Shown: positions 1 through 11,689, counted from the stretch's first letter. The stretch is 64,000 bases of DNA from Notolepis coatsorum (GCA_963971535.1 OZ020589.1:88018183-88082182); one strand, 5' to 3'. Notes: generated by a model from the sequence alone, not told the origin. Program-made: numbers and translations.

Positions 1-756
1 CATTCCAGCCGTTGTGCCTGACCAGAGGGGCTGTTACTGTTACATGCTTGCACTTAGTCCATAACCCCTTTTTCCTTTTCTTCTCATTGTCGCTGTTTAA
101 ATGGCATCTATTTGCGCAATTTAATTGTGACCCGATCCTACCTTAGTCTAGCTGCTGGTAGACTTTAATTTAATTTTGTTTTGAATTTTCCTTTATCCAT
201 TTATGCTATAAAGTTGTGACATTAATACGCAGACTCGGAAGTAGATGGTTACAGGTCTGATGTTGAGCTATTATATAGTAATGGCAAATTTTTCCATTAT
301 AGTTGTCTCATGTTAGGGCCTAGGCTCACGGTGGTTTTCGACCGATATCTTTATTGAATTTAATTTTAATTTTAATTTGTGTTTAGTGGACTAGTGGGGG
401 TTGATCAGGGGGTTATCTAGAGGGGGGTCGATGTGGAGAGTGTCTTATTGGATCCATGACTCCAGTGGGTATTGATAGGAAGATGACCATCCTTAGTGGA
501 TGGGGCAGAGTGAGGGGATCGGAATGTGGGTATAGGAGGGTTAATGCTAGGACGAGTGGGTTAGGGTTTAGAGCAGAAGGAGGGGGGGTTGTTGTAACTG
601 GGGTGGTTTTGTTCTGTGTTTTATGTACTGTTGTCTTATATGTGTGTGATTGTTCCTCCTCTGAACTCCTGGGATTGACCGTCTGGGCCCGCCTGGATCA
701 GCGCCTCGAGCCTCAGCCTGGCTGCACTGGTATGTTCTCTACGCATTTAGACAATT
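1..756. other. Sequence before the L1 endonuclease ORF; no gene recognised
   Basis: This stretch is AT-rich to about 410 and GT/GGG-rich from 400 to 650. Because the L1 endonuclease frame starts at 757-763 with no intervening boundary, it may be the 5' part of the same L1 (inter-ORF or leader). I cannot recognise an ORF1. A 104-codon frame at 456-770 has no recognisable domain. Confidence 0.35.
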
Positions 757-1339
757 TTGACCATGGCTAAATTGAATATTTTAATTTGGAACGCTGGGGG
801 TCTTAACGCCCCACACAAGCGTGCCAGTGTCCTTTGGTTATTGAAGAGAAGAAATATTGACATTGCTCTCCTTAGTGAGACGCATTTATTGGTGGGTGAT
901 GTGTCAAGGCTGGCAAATCGACAATATCACGTTATCTCCTCATCCTCAGCCGATGATAAGACGAAAGGAGTCGTCATAGTTACAAGACGTAACCTTGATA
1001 TCAAGGTCCTGGACGTGTGGTCGGACACGGAGGGAAGGATTACTATAGCAAAAGTTGAGTTTTCTCATAGGAAGATGGCAATAATAGCATTGTATGCTCC
1101 TAACACATTTGATTCAGCGTTCTATAATACAATCACGAAGAATATGTTGGAACTTACTGGATACGCTCTCATTGTGGGTGGCGATTTTAATGCGTGCTGG
1201 GATGCGGAGATGGATAGGTCCGGGTCCTCTGAAACGAGCGACCAAAAACGGTCCTCTAAGGCCCTCAGGATGTGGGCCCAGGACACGGGGCTCGCAGACC
1301 AATGGCGCTTATCCAATCCCACCCTCAAGGATTACTCTC
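757..1339 (+). pseudogene. L1 ORF2 piece 1: AP endonuclease N terminus
   Basis: The frame begins at ATG 757 or 763; the second gives MAKLNILIWNAGGLN, the usual ORF2 start. Endonuclease motifs are visible: WNAGGLN, ALLSETHL (catalytic Glu), and GGDFNACWD (catalytic Asp/Asn). It stops being L1 after NPTLKDYSH, where the first jockey-like element begins, so the ORF's last residues (to 1368) are foreign. Confidence 0.85.
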
Positions 1340-2918
1340 ACCTGTGGCACTCACCTCTGTGGTCATGAAATGTTTCGAGAGGCTGGTCAAGGACCACATT
1401 TGTGCCTCCCTCCCCAGTGATATGGACCCTATGCAATTTGCATACAGGACAAACAGGTCCACCGACGACGCGGTCTCCCAGGTACTGCACAGCACCCTCT
1501 CGCACCTTGACCGTCAGAAGGGGGGCTATGTGAGACTGTTGTTCATTGACTACAGCTCAGCGTTCAACACCATAGTCCCCACCAGACTGGTGGACAAGCT
1601 GATCGAGCTAGGTCTGAGCTCCGCCCTGAGCGCCTGGGTACTGGACTTTCTGAGCGAAAGACCCCAGGCAGTCAGGGTGGGGGGTCAGACCTCCAACACC
1701 ATCACTCTGAGCATCGGGTCCCCCCAGGGCTGTGTTCTGAGCCCCCTGCTGTACTCACTCTACACACACAACTGTGTGGCCAAGTTCAGCTCCAACTCCA
1801 TAGTGAAGTTCGCAGACGACACGGTGGTGGTGGGGCTGATCTCGGACAACGACAAGAAGGCCTACCGGGAGGAGGTTGAGGTACTGGAACGCTGGTGCCA
1901 GGACAACAGCCTGCTCCTGAACATTGGTAAAACCAAGGAGCTGATCGTGGATTATAGGAGAGGACAGCAGGAGACGCACACACCACTGATGATTAACGGG
2001 GCTACCGTGGACAGGGTGAGCAGCTTTAAGTACCTGGGGGTCCACATCTCAGAGGACCTGACATGGTCAACACACATAGACACAGTAGTAAAGAAGGCGA
2101 AACAGCGCCTCTACCACCTGAGACAGTTAAGGAAGTTCAGAGTATCGGGGAAGATACTCCAGTCCTTCTACTCAGGAGCTGTAGAGAGCATCCTGACCGG
2201 AAACATCACTGCCTGGTATGGAAACAGCACGGCACAGGACAAGAAGGCCCTACAGAGAGTGGTGCGCTCAGCCGAGCGTACCACGGGTATTGCACTACCC
2301 CCCCTGCAGGTTCTATACAACAAGAGGTGCAAATCCAGAGCCTGCAGGATAATGAAAGACCCTCACCACCCCAATAACAGCCTGTTTCAGCTGCTGAGGT
2401 CAGGCAGACGCCTGCGAACCCCAGCTACTAGGACAGAGCGGCTTAGGCTCAGCTTCTTCCCCCAGGCCATCAGAGCCATGAACAATGAACATTGAGTGCT
2501 CAGAACATTGAACTACCCACACACAAGCACACATGAACACACACACGACACGCACACTGTGCACGCTCACACACGAGCAGCCACTTAACACTTTAACATG
2601 AGCGGGCACACACTCATGTCGCACACACGCACACTTATGGCCAAAGGAAAGGACACTTTAAATTAGAATAACAGGAACAGTGTATTGCACTACCAAAGCT
2701 AACTAGCATGTCCCATATGCTCTGTAAATAACTATGTACAGATACCGAGATGTCACTCCATGTTACCTGTTACCTGTTTACTGCACAATGTTGTTTTTTC
2801 ATTTTGATTCTATTATATGTACCACTGTATTGCACATCGTTGCGGGCAAGACCACCCGCATTTCATTGTATACCTGTATGCCGTGACAATTAAAACTCTT
2901 GACTTGACTTGACTTGAC
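1340..2918 (+). mobile_element. Jockey-like LINE insertion X, 5'-truncated
   Basis: This carries the C-terminal part of a reverse transcriptase followed by a 3' UTR. The frame runs from about 1346 ([12 protein letters not shown]) to the stop at 2495. It includes [27 protein letters not shown] and the catalytic FADD at 1809-1820. The 3' UTR is CA-rich, then ends with GACAATTAAAACTC and four TTGAC(T) repeats (about 2896-2918). Truncation at the 5' end is typical of target-primed reverse transcription. It differs at many residues from insertions Y and III, so it is a separate subfamily. A second 3' UTR of this subfamily lies at 58575-58790. Confidence 0.85.
1346..2495 (+). pseudogene. RT C-terminal half of insertion X
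   Basis: An open frame of about 383 codons covers RT palm motifs, including FADDTVVVG at 1806-1835, then thumb and C-terminal sequence ending [13 protein letters not shown]. The N-terminal endonuclease and first RT motifs are missing. The frame is open upstream into L1 sequence only by chance. Confidence 0.8.
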
Positions 2919-2954
2919 TTGTCAGCCAGACACAAAACCTTCTCTCGAATAGAC
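2919..2954 (+). pseudogene. 12-codon L1 ORF2 sliver between two insertions
   Basis: The sequence reads [11 protein letters not shown] in frame, a motif expected in the L1 endonuclease directly after LKDYSH and before the YAFASPN seen at 4448. It is thus the L1 segment left between insertions X and Y. Confidence 0.75.
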
Positions 2955-3965
2955 ACACAGCACACAGCAGCATCACACCTGGACAAGAGGCAGGGGAACT
3001 ATGTGAGAATGCTATTCATCGACTACAGCTCGGCATTCAATACCATAGTCCCCTCCATACTCATAGCCAAGCTCAGGGACCTGGGCTTGAACTATGACCT
3101 CTGCCAGTGGGTCTTGGACTTCCTGACTGGCAGACCCCAGGTGGTGAGAGCAGGCAACTGCACCTCCTCATCCATCACCCTCAACATAGGGGCCCCCCAG
3201 GGCTGTGTTCTGAGTCCCCTCCTCTACTCCCTGTACACACACGACTGTGTGGCTCAGCGGAGTAGCAATACAATCATCAAATTTGCTGACGACACAGTGG
3301 TGGTGGGCCTGATCTCTGCCAACGACGAGAGGGCCTACCTGGAAGAGGTCAAGGTCCTGGCGGGATGGTGCCAGGAAAACAGCCTCTCCCTGAACGTCAG
3401 CAAAACAAAGGAGATGATTGTGGACTTCAGGAGGTCGGGGGTCAAGGACTACAGCCCCCTCAGCATCGACGGGGCACCGGTTGAGAGAGTCAACAGCTTT
3501 AAGTACCTCGGAGCCTACATATCCGAGGACTTGACATGGACCACACACATTGACAGTGTTGTGAAGAAGGCACGACAACGCCTCTACTTCCTCAGGCGCC
3601 TAAGGAAGTTCCAAGTCAGTCAGAAGATCCTTAAGAACTTCTACTCATGTACAATAGAGAGCATCTTGACCGGCAACATCACCTCCTGGTTTGGGAATAG
3701 CACTGCACAAGACCGAAGCAGACTACAAAGAGTGACACGTTCAGCCGAACGCACAATTGGAGGGGGGCTCCCCACCCTCCAGAACATTTACAACAAGCGT
3801 TGCAAGGGCAAGGCTAAGAGAATCATTAAAGACTCCAGTCACCCGAACAACTGCCTCTTTGAACTGCTGCGGTCAGGCAAGCGATACCGGAGTCTCAAGG
3901 CGAGCACAGAAAGACTCAGAAGAAGCTTCTATCCCCAGGCCATCAGGCTGCTAAACGAACAATGA
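2955..3965 (+). pseudogene. RT C-terminal half of insertion Y
   Basis: The frame is open through to the stop at 3965. It has [32 protein letters not shown] at 3282-3293, and the C-terminal [12 protein letters not shown]. It differs from insertion III by only a few residues (for example Asn for Gly in LGLNYD, Ile for Val before KFADD), which implies recent common origin. Confidence 0.82.
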
Positions 3966-4444
3966 ACACTACACAACAACAACCACCAAACGCACATAGC
4001 ACACACATCCACACGCACACACTCACTTTAAACAAACACACTGTAGCACCCACTCCACACACTTTATAGCACACACCCACTTTAAACAAACACACTGTAG
4101 CACCCACTCCCCACACTTTATATTTATTGATGAAGGATTGCACTACAACTCGTACACCTTACTGTAAATTGTACCTAAATTGTACCTCATCCCATTTCTG
4201 CTTTGCACTATATAGTACTGTACATTAGTACACTGCATAGTATTGTATATTATATGGTAACTCAGAACATTGTACATATGTCTATACCGAACACTGTGAC
4301 CTCATTTTCTTCTTCTAAATTACATGCTATACTATGTTATTTGATACTATCTTGTCTAGCACAGTCTCTGGAGCGTAACAGTAAGAAGCATTTTGTATGA
4401 AAGTATTCTGTACTTCTGTATGACAACTATTAAAGAAACTAAAC
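2955..4444 (+). mobile_element. Jockey-like LINE insertion Y, 5'-truncated
   Basis: This is nearly identical to the matching part of insertion III (7660-9160). It starts within the RT at [17 protein letters not shown] occurs both at 2950-2954 and 4445-4449, flanking it as a likely short target duplication. The 3' UTR contains two CA-rich repeats and ends ATTAAAGAAACTAAAC. Confidence 0.85.
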
Positions 4445-5693
4445 TAGACTATGCATTCGCGTCCCCTAATATGTTTGATAGTTTCGATGTCTCATTGGTT
4501 CCCTTGGCTCTCTCAGACCACAAGGGGATTTTCCTTACGGCAACCTTTGGCAGGCTCTCCGCGAGAGCTCCCAGATGGCGTTTTAATTCAACCTTGCTAA
4601 AGAACGATGATTTCTGTTCTGAGTTCAGGAGTAAACTAGCTGAATTCTTGCAGATCAACGTTGGCACAGTCAAAGACCCTAGGGTCCTGTGGAACGCATT
4701 GAAAGGATTTATCAGGGGTCATGTCACACTTTTCGCCTCCAATTTGCGAAAATCCCGGTCAAAAAAGCTAGAAGGACTGGAAACATTATATGCGGACCTA
4801 TACGCATCCTTGCAAACTAACTATAGTGAACGACTAAACACACAACGTAAGATAGTCAAGAAAGAAATAAACTCCATACTTAAACAACAGTCTGAGTTCT
4901 TGATACATAGGACAAGACAAAATTACTACTTTCACGGCTCCAGGCCTAGCCATCTATTGGCAATGAAAATACGCTCGAATGATCATTTCTCGGATATCCC
5001 CTCGATCAAGACGAGCCAGGGTGCAGTCACTACTGATTCGAAAAAGATCAATGACACTTTTAAAGAGTTTTACTCACAGTTATATAGCTCAGAGGTTAAT
5101 CTTGATGACTCTAAATTTGAATCGTTCATTGGCGGGCTTGAGTTACCCCACATCTCTGAGGAAGAGGCCAAGGAACTGGGGAAACCGATCACTCTTACGG
5201 AATTGAGGGAGACGATTACTGAAATGCAGAGGGGTAAGGCACCAGGCTGGGATGGTATTCCACCCGAAGTGTATTTAGCTTTCTGGGACCAACTGGGTCC
5301 ATTGATGCTCGATATGATCAATTACGCTATCGAACAAGGGGAGTTCTCAAGAGATGTCAATATGGCGTTGATTTCTTTACTTCTCAAGAAGGACAAAGAT
5401 CCCAATGATTGTGGTAGCTATAGACCCTTGAGTCTTCTCGGGCCGATTTAAAAGTGTTTGCCAAGGTGCTGGCCCGTCGCCTGCAGAGATTTATGACTGT
5501 ATTGGTACACTGCGATCAAACTGGTTTTATCCCGGGGCGCATGGCTGCAGATAATCTTAGGAGGCTGTTGCATGTAAACGATAACAGTAAAGACAGTACA
5601 GCTCCGTCCACAGTTCTGTCTTTGGATGCCATGAAGGCGTTTGACAGACTTGAGTGGTCATACCTGTGGAAGGTACTTGAGATTATGGGTCTA
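4445..5693 (+). pseudogene. L1 ORF2 piece 3: endonuclease end, linker and early RT
   Basis: The sequence resumes with DYAFASPNMFD and ALSDHKG (endonuclease SDH motif), then a linker. RT motifs follow: GKAPGWDGIPPEVY and SYRPLSLL, then after a frameshift at about 5449 KVFAKVLARRL, QTGFIPGR and SLDAMKAFDRLEWSYLWKVL. It breaks at 5691-5693, where insertion III starts. Confidence 0.85.
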
Positions 5694-8600
5694 ATGATGA
5701 TGGCGCTGCTCCGACCGGCTGCCTCTCTGTTCGCTCCGTCGAGACTGTGTTTACTTTTGTTAATATTTATAGTTTTTAGAGTTTTGTTCGTACCAACTGT
5801 TGGTGCATTTAATGTATATGACCGTCAGTCACTCATAGACATTGGATTACGGGAAACTTACCAACTGGATTACTCACTGGATCAGCTTTCCGAACCGCAT
5901 CAATGGCCTGAAGAAATTCTCCGGAGATCAGGACCAGATCCTTTGTTCCTAGACCCCAGGAACAGAGGAACCAGACGGCGAGGGAAGAGGGCTGGGATCC
6001 GTAACAGGCTGAGATCCAGACGCCACCGCACACCACTGCCCAGTATATTACTAGCCAATGTACAATCAATTGACAATAAACTGGATGACATCCGAGCAAG
6101 GATTCAATATCAAAGAGACGTTAGGGACTGCAACGTCCTCTGCTTCACCGAGACGTGGTTGACGCCGGACGTCCCAGACCACGCAATTCAACCGGCTGAT
6201 CACTTCTTTATTCACCGCAAGGACAGATCAGCAGAGTCCGGTAAACAACGTGGAGGAGGTATTGCCTTCATGTTTAACAAAAATTGGAGTGACCCAACTA
6301 ACGTGAAGGAATTATCCAACCACTGCTCCCCAGAACTGGAATATATAACCATCAAGTGTCGTCCTTTCTTCCTCCCGAGGGAGTTAACGGCGATCGTCCT
6401 GGTCGGAGTGTATATTCCACCGCAAGCCAGCAACAAGGTTGCGCTCTCCAGACTACACGACGAGGTAAATAGAATCCAAGAGGCGAATGTAGTTCTGGGA
6501 GATTTCAATAGCGCCAATCTGAGAAAGGTATTGCCTGACTTCTATCAGCATGTGACTTGCAACACCAGAGGCGGTAACATCCTAGATCACTGTTACACGC
6601 AATTTAAAGGTGGCTACAAGGCTCATTCTGATAGTGGCTTCGGTAAGTCAGATCACGCATCAATTTTTCTTTCACCAAAGTACAGACAGAGAATTAAAAG
6701 TACTCCCGTAGTCTCGCGAGAGGTGCAGAAATGGGATGTGACGTCAGAGGATACGATCCGGTCAGTGTTTCACAACACAGACTGGAATGTGTTCCGCGAC
6801 ACAGATAACATTAATGCCTACACGGAGACAGTGCTGGACTATGTTTGTACTAGGGTGAAAGAAACAATCCCCACTACCAAAATGAAAGTTTACCCAAATC
6901 AAAAACCCTGGGTAGACAAATCCGTCCGTGAAGCTCTGAGAGAGCGCACCAAAGCATACAACGACGGCCTAGAGGCAGGCAACATGAATGACCACAAGGT
7001 GGCGCGATACAACGTAAGGAGGACTGTGTCAGAGGCCAAACGACGCTACAGGGATAAAATTGAACTCCAGTTTGAACAAGCTGACTCTAGAGCTATGTGG
7101 CAGGGGCTCAAAACGATGACAGACTACAAAGGCGCCTCCCTCAAACTGAACAGTGACATCTCCTTAGCAAATGACCTCAATACCTTCTATGCGAGGTTTG
7201 ATGCTGGTAATAACAACACCAGCTCACAAGCCTCGGCAATGGGGGGGGGGGGGTCGGCTGCTGATGGAGGCGCAGTGTTCAGGGTAACAGAGCATGAGGT
7301 GAGGCGGACCTTTAAAAAAGTGAATATCAGGAAGGCAGCAGGTCCAGACGGCATCCCCGGCCGCGTCCTAAAAGTCTGTGCCGACCAACTGGCCCCAGTA
7401 TTCACTGACATATTTAACCTGTCCTTAGAACAGGCTGTCATCCCCACCTGCCTGAAGAAGTCCACTATTATCCCTGTACCCAAAAAATCCAAGCCTGCTT
7501 GCCTCAACGACTACCGCCCTGTAGCTCTCACCTCCATAGCCATGAAGTGCTTCGAGAAGCTAGTAAAGGGCTACATCTGCTCCTCCCTCCCCATCAACAT
7601 GGACCCCCTGCAATTTGCATACCGCCCCAACAGGTCCACGGAGGACGCCATATCCCATGTGCTGCACACAGCAGCATCACACCTGGACAAGAGGCAGGGG
7701 AACTATGTGAGAATGCTATTCATCGACTACAGCTCGGCATTCAATACCATAGTCCCCTCCATACTCATAGCCAAGCTCAGGGACCTGGGCTTGGGCTATG
7801 ACCTCTGCCAGTGGGTCTTGGACTTCCTGACTGGCAGACCCCAGGTGGTGAGAGCAGGCAACTGCACCTCCTCATCCATCACCCTCAACATAGGGGCCCC
7901 CCAGGGCTGTGTTCTGAGTCCCCTCCTCTACTCCCTGTACACACACGACTGTGTGGCTCAGCGGAGTAGCAATACAATCGTCAAATTTGCTGACGACACA
8001 GTGGTGGTGGGCCTGATCTCTGCCAACGACGAGAGGGCCTACCTGGAAGAGGTCAAGGTCCTGGCGGGATGGTGCCAGGAAAACAGCCTCTCCCTGAACG
8101 TCAGCAAAACAAAGGAGATGATTGTGGACTTCAGGAGGTCGGGGGTCAAGGACTACAGCCCCCTCAGCATCGACGGGGCACCGGTTGAGAGAGTCAACAG
8201 CTTTAAGTACCTCGGAGCCTACATATCCGAGGACTTGACATGGACCACACACATTAACAGTGTTGTGAAGAAGGCACGACAACGCCTCTACTTCCTCAGG
8301 CGCCTAAGGAAGTTCCAAGTCAGCCAGAAGATCCTTAAGAACTTCTACTCATGTACAATAGAGAGCATCTTGACCGGCAACATCACCTCCTGGTTTGGGA
8401 ATAGCACTGCACAAGACCAAAGCAGACTACAAAGAGTGACACGTTCAGCCGAACGCACAATTGGAGGGGGGCTCCCCACCCTCCAGAACATTTACTACAA
8501 GCGTTGCAAGGGCAAGGCTAAGAGAATCATTAAAGACTCCAGTCACCCGAACAACTGCCTCTTTGAACTGCTGCGGTCAGGCAAGCGATACAGGAGTCTC

Positions 8601-9171
8601 AAGGCGAGCACAGAAAGACTCAGAAGAAGCTTCTATCCCCAGGCCATCAGGCTGCTAAACGAACAATGAATGAACACTACACAACAACAACCACCAAACG
8701 CACATAGCACACACATCCACACGCACACACTCACTTTAAACAAACACACTGTAGCACCCACTCCACACACTTATAGCACACACCCACTTTAAATAAACAC
8801 ACTGTAGCACCCACTCCCCACACTTTATATTTATGGATGAAGGATTGCACTACAACTCGTACACCTTACTGTAAATTGTACCTAAAATTGTACCTCATCC
8901 CATTTCTGCTTTGCACTAGATAGTACTGTACATTAGTACACTGCATAGTATTGTGTATTGTATATTATATGGTAACTCAGAACATTGTACATATGTCTAT
9001 ACCGAACACTGTGACCTCATTTTCTTCTTCTAAATTCATGCTATATTATGTTATTATGTTATTTGATACTATCTTGTCTAGCACAGTCTCTGGAGCGTAA
9101 CAGTAAGAAGCATTTTGTATGAAAGTATTCTGTACTTCTGTATGACAACTATTAAAGAACTTGAACTTGAA
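5692..9171 (+). mobile_element. Jockey-like LINE insertion III, apparently full length
   Basis: This is a 3.48-kb element with one long ORF (5694-8669), a 500-bp 3' UTR matching that of insertion Y, and a 3' end of GAACTT repeats (9155-9171). It sits inside the L1 RT between MGL and GKSFIHMIKVLY. The almost flush join at ATGATGATGG suggests little or no 5' UTR in the window copy. I do not assign a clade; the sequence type ([17 protein letters not shown]) is common in fish genomes. Confidence 0.85.
5694..8669 (+). CDS. Endonuclease-reverse transcriptase of insertion III, unbroken 991 codons
   Basis: The start is ATG at 5694 (two more ATGs follow in frame). The N terminus is hydrophobic (residues about 8-40), then basic. 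The endonuclease spans about residues 115-330: SILLANVQSIDNK, CFTETWL, GVYIPPQ, LGDFNSAN and GKSDHASIFL. A linker precedes the RT, which starts near KAAGPDGIPGR and continues with [49 protein letters not shown] and catalytic FADD at residues 765-768 (7986-7997). The C terminus ends LLNEQ. A G-run encodes Gly repeats at 7240-7251. All catalytic motifs expected of the family are present, so the protein may be functional. Upstream L1 sequence is open in the same frame to 5454, giving an artificial 1071-codon chimera. Confidence 0.85.
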   Translation: MMMALLRPAASLFAPSRLCLLLLIFIVFRVLFVPTVGAFNVYDRQSLIDIGLRETYQLDYSLDQLSEPHQWPEEILRRSGPDPLFLDPRNRGTRRRGKRAGIRNRLRSRRHRTPLPSILLANVQSIDNKLDDIRARIQYQRDVRDCNVLCFTETWLTPDVPDHAIQPADHFFIHRKDRSAESGKQRGGGIAFMFNKNWSDPTNVKELSNHCSPELEYITIKCRPFFLPRELTAIVLVGVYIPPQASNKVALSRLHDEVNRIQEANVVLGDFNSANLRKVLPDFYQHVTCNTRGGNILDHCYTQFKGGYKAHSDSGFGKSDHASIFLSPKYRQRIKSTPVVSREVQKWDVTSEDTIRSVFHNTDWNVFRDTDNINAYTETVLDYVCTRVKETIPTTKMKVYPNQKPWVDKSVREALRERTKAYNDGLEAGNMNDHKVARYNVRRTVSEAKRRYRDKIELQFEQADSRAMWQGLKTMTDYKGASLKLNSDISLANDLNTFYARFDAGNNNTSSQASAMGGGGSAADGGAVFRVTEHEVRRTFKKVNIRKAAGPDGIPGRVLKVCADQLAPVFTDIFNLSLEQAVIPTCLKKSTIIPVPKKSKPACLNDYRPVALTSIAMKCFEKLVKGYICSSLPINMDPLQFAYRPNRSTEDAISHVLHTAASHLDKRQGNYVRMLFIDYSSAFNTIVPSILIAKLRDLGLGYDLCQWVLDFLTGRPQVVRAGNCTSSSITLNIGAPQGCVLSPLLYSLYTHDCVAQRSSNTIVKFADDTVVVGLISANDERAYLEEVKVLAGWCQENSLSLNVSKTKEMIVDFRRSGVKDYSPLSIDGAPVERVNSFKYLGAYISEDLTWTTHINSVVKKARQRLYFLRRLRKFQVSQKILKNFYSCTIESILTGNITSWFGNSTAQDQSRLQRVTRSAERTIGGGLPTLQNIYYKRCKGKAKRIIKDSSHPNNCLFELLRSGKRYRSLKASTERLRRSFYPQAIRLLNEQ

Positions 9172-11085
9172 CTTGGAAAGAGTTTTATTCATATGATTAA
9201 AGTCCTGTATGCCTCGCCGTCTGCGATGATACTGACAGGCAAAAACTGTTCCACACTTTTTCCAGTCTCCAGATCTTCTAGACAGGGTTGTCCTCTGAGC
9301 CCAGGACTGTTCGCGCTTTCCCTCGAACCATTGGCCCAATTTATTAGGCAATCGGAGGACATCGTCCCCATAATGGTCAATAATACTCCACACAAAATTG
9401 CTCTCTATGCGGATGACCTGCTGATTTTCATGGACGACCCCTCCCGGTTGGCCGCAAAATTATTGGGAATAATCTACGACTTTGGTCAAATGTCAGGCTT
9501 TAAGATTAATTGGAACAAATCAGCCTGCCTACCTCTTAATGAGCTGGCCAAGACGGTACGACTACCAGCTGATATCCCCATAGTAGAACATTTTAAATAC
9601 TTGGGCATAGAGATATTCCCCACGCTGAATCAAACTACTAAGTACAACTTCACGGGTACTTATGATCAAATACGCCAGGATCTAGACAGGTGGTCGTCCC
9701 TTCCTAACTCTTTACAAGCCCGGGCTTCCATAATCAAAATGAACGACCTGCCTAGGATAAATTTTGTTAGCTCAATGCTCCCCCTGCCCCCTCCAATAGA
9801 CCACTGGCGCAAGGTACAATCGATGGTATCTAAGTTTATCTGGAATAACAAACGCCCGAGAATCAAAAGAGCTACTACTCAACGTAGGAAACAAGATGGG
9901 GGCCTCGCAATCCCTGATTTTAAGCTTTATTTATGGTCCTTTTCACTGAGACCTCTGATGTGCTGGCTAGACCCTGTAGATGCTGTATCTTGGCGCTCCT
10001 TAGAAGCGGCGGCGGTCTCACCGCTAAGATTGCAGGATGTGGTGTACTCCACTGTCCCTATTTCGAAATGCCGACTGAGGTATGGACCGATCATAACTCA
10101 CGTGATCCAGACGTGGCGTAATGTACAGAAGTCGTGTGGGGTTAAATGCCCATGGCACCTGGACTCTCCAATTTTTAATAACCAGCAATTACTTATTGGG
10201 CACAAGCCGGTTAATATTCCTCAATGGCAAAGGAGGGGAGTTCATACTCTGGAGGATATTTATGATAAGAACGGCCTCCGTGCGTTTCAGGACTTAAGAG
10301 AATTTTATGACCTTCCCGGCGAGTCCTTCTTTCTTTACCTTCAACTAAGGTCAGCGCTGAGGGCGCATGGCGTGCCGTGGGCTCAGGCTCTGCAACCACA
10401 CCCCTTTCTCAGGCTCATAGTGGACAGGACGACCTCCAGAGGGTTTGGCTCAGACTTTTATACGCTATTAATTCAATCCACGTATAAAAATGTATCATTG
10501 GATACAATCTGGCGTGTGGATATCCCGGAGTTGGACCCCGAGTTTGATTGGGATGATGTTTGGGCAAATGTGGCATTGTCTTCCCGCAACCCCAATCACC
10601 AGCAGATTAATTTTAATTATATTCATAGGACCTATCTTACACCTAGGAAGTTATTTGCTATGGGACTGATAGCCGACTCTCGGTGCACTTTGTGCTCTCA
10701 AAAGGCCACTGGCACTTATATGCATATGTATTGGGATTGCCCACCAGTGGCCCGTTTCTGGAGGTCAATAACGGACAAACTTTCAGATCTGTGTGGCTTA
10801 ACTATCCCATTCACAGCTGTTACGCTACTCCTGAACGATATAACGACACTACCCGCGTCCGTACAACTGAAAAGGGTTGTCCTAGCGGGCGTCACAGCAG
10901 CGAAGAAGCTAATAGCAATGAGATGGAAGGAGCCTGAGAAGCTCACAGTGATTAACTGGTCCCTAACATTGTTGGATGTGATTTATCTTGAGATATCCAC
11001 GGCGCGGGTGATTGGGGTAGGACAGGCTGGCATTGACCTGTGGTTCGCAGCAGCTGAGAAGGTAAGGACCGCCGTGTGCGGCTGA
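9172..11085 (+). pseudogene. L1 ORF2 piece 4: RT core and C-terminal domain
   Basis: The frame begins GKSFIHMIKVLYASPSAMI and runs through SRQGCPLSPGLFALSLEPLA, YADD at 9406-9417, and a long C-terminal region with a Cys-containing tail (CTLCSQKATGTYMHMYWDC). It ends with the stop at 11083-11085. The frame is open throughout, but its start codon lies in the 3' UTR of insertion III, so this is not a separate gene. A 3' UTR of about 590 bp follows. Confidence 0.85.
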
Positions 11086-11689
11086 GCGGGGTTGGGGTGC
11101 TTGATCGGGGGGGTCCGGCGGTCTCATGGGAGGGGATGGAGGAAATGTCTTGTCTGTCTTGTTTTTTGTCTTGTCCTTCTTAACTTTGACTGCGGGGATT
11201 TTAGGGGGGGGTTGATATTTAGCTATTTTGCGCTATTTGTCAATTCACATGACATCTCCCCAAGGGACTAATGTTGGCAGACTGATTGACCTGTCAACCA
11301 ACTTGGAGGAAGATTCTCTTTCTTCTTACACTTTACCTTCTGCGAGTTTAGCAGTCTTGACAACATGTGTAAGGGACCTAGGCTATCTACAGTAAACCTG
11401 CGGCAACACTCTCGTAAACAGTCTTTTCAGTCACTCCACTTTGTAAAGGTGGTGAAAGGTTGGCATGTTTGAAGAAATTTTTGCTATTGAAGTTGCCATC
11501 TATATTTGATAGGTTGAACGCTGTTTCTTTTTCTTTTTTGTCTTTATAATTTGTTATTCTGTATTATTATTGTTTGTTATTTTCCTGTTGAGTTATGTTT
11601 TTTGTTACTGTGGTTATTGTGTTGTCTTGTTTCATGTAATTAATAATAAAAAAAATTTGATAAAAAAAAAGACTTACCATCACAAGAGT

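Larger units (their letters stand above)
757..11685 (+). mobile_element. L1-type LINE, disrupted by three nested LINE insertions
   Basis: The L1 ORF2 can be followed in four pieces: 757-1339 (endonuclease start), 2919-2954 ([11 protein letters not shown], 12 codons), 4445-5693 (end of endonuclease through early RT) and 9172-11085 (RT YADD, then C-terminal domain). Together they give the usual order of a fish L1: APE-type endonuclease, RT, Cys-rich tail. A 3' UTR follows, ending in A-rich sequence at 11645-11680. The gaps hold jockey-like LINEs, described separately. In addition there is a frameshift near 5449 (TAA, with the RT frame continuing at 5451). The copy is dead. It lies on the opposite strand to the exchanger gene. 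Confidence 0.88.

Noticed and set aside
456..770. 104-codon frame before the L1 ORF2
   Set aside because: No recognisable domain and low-complexity GT content; not supported as ORF1 or a host gene.
5454..8669. Single 1071-residue protein
   Set aside because: It is a chance in-frame fusion of L1 RT (to 5693) with the ORF of the inserted jockey-like LINE.
9115..11085. Independent 656-residue RT gene starting MYESILYFCMTT
   Set aside because: The first residues come from the 3' UTR of insertion III; the rest is the continuing L1 ORF2. The 4393-5451 frame begins the same way in the 3' UTR of insertion Y.
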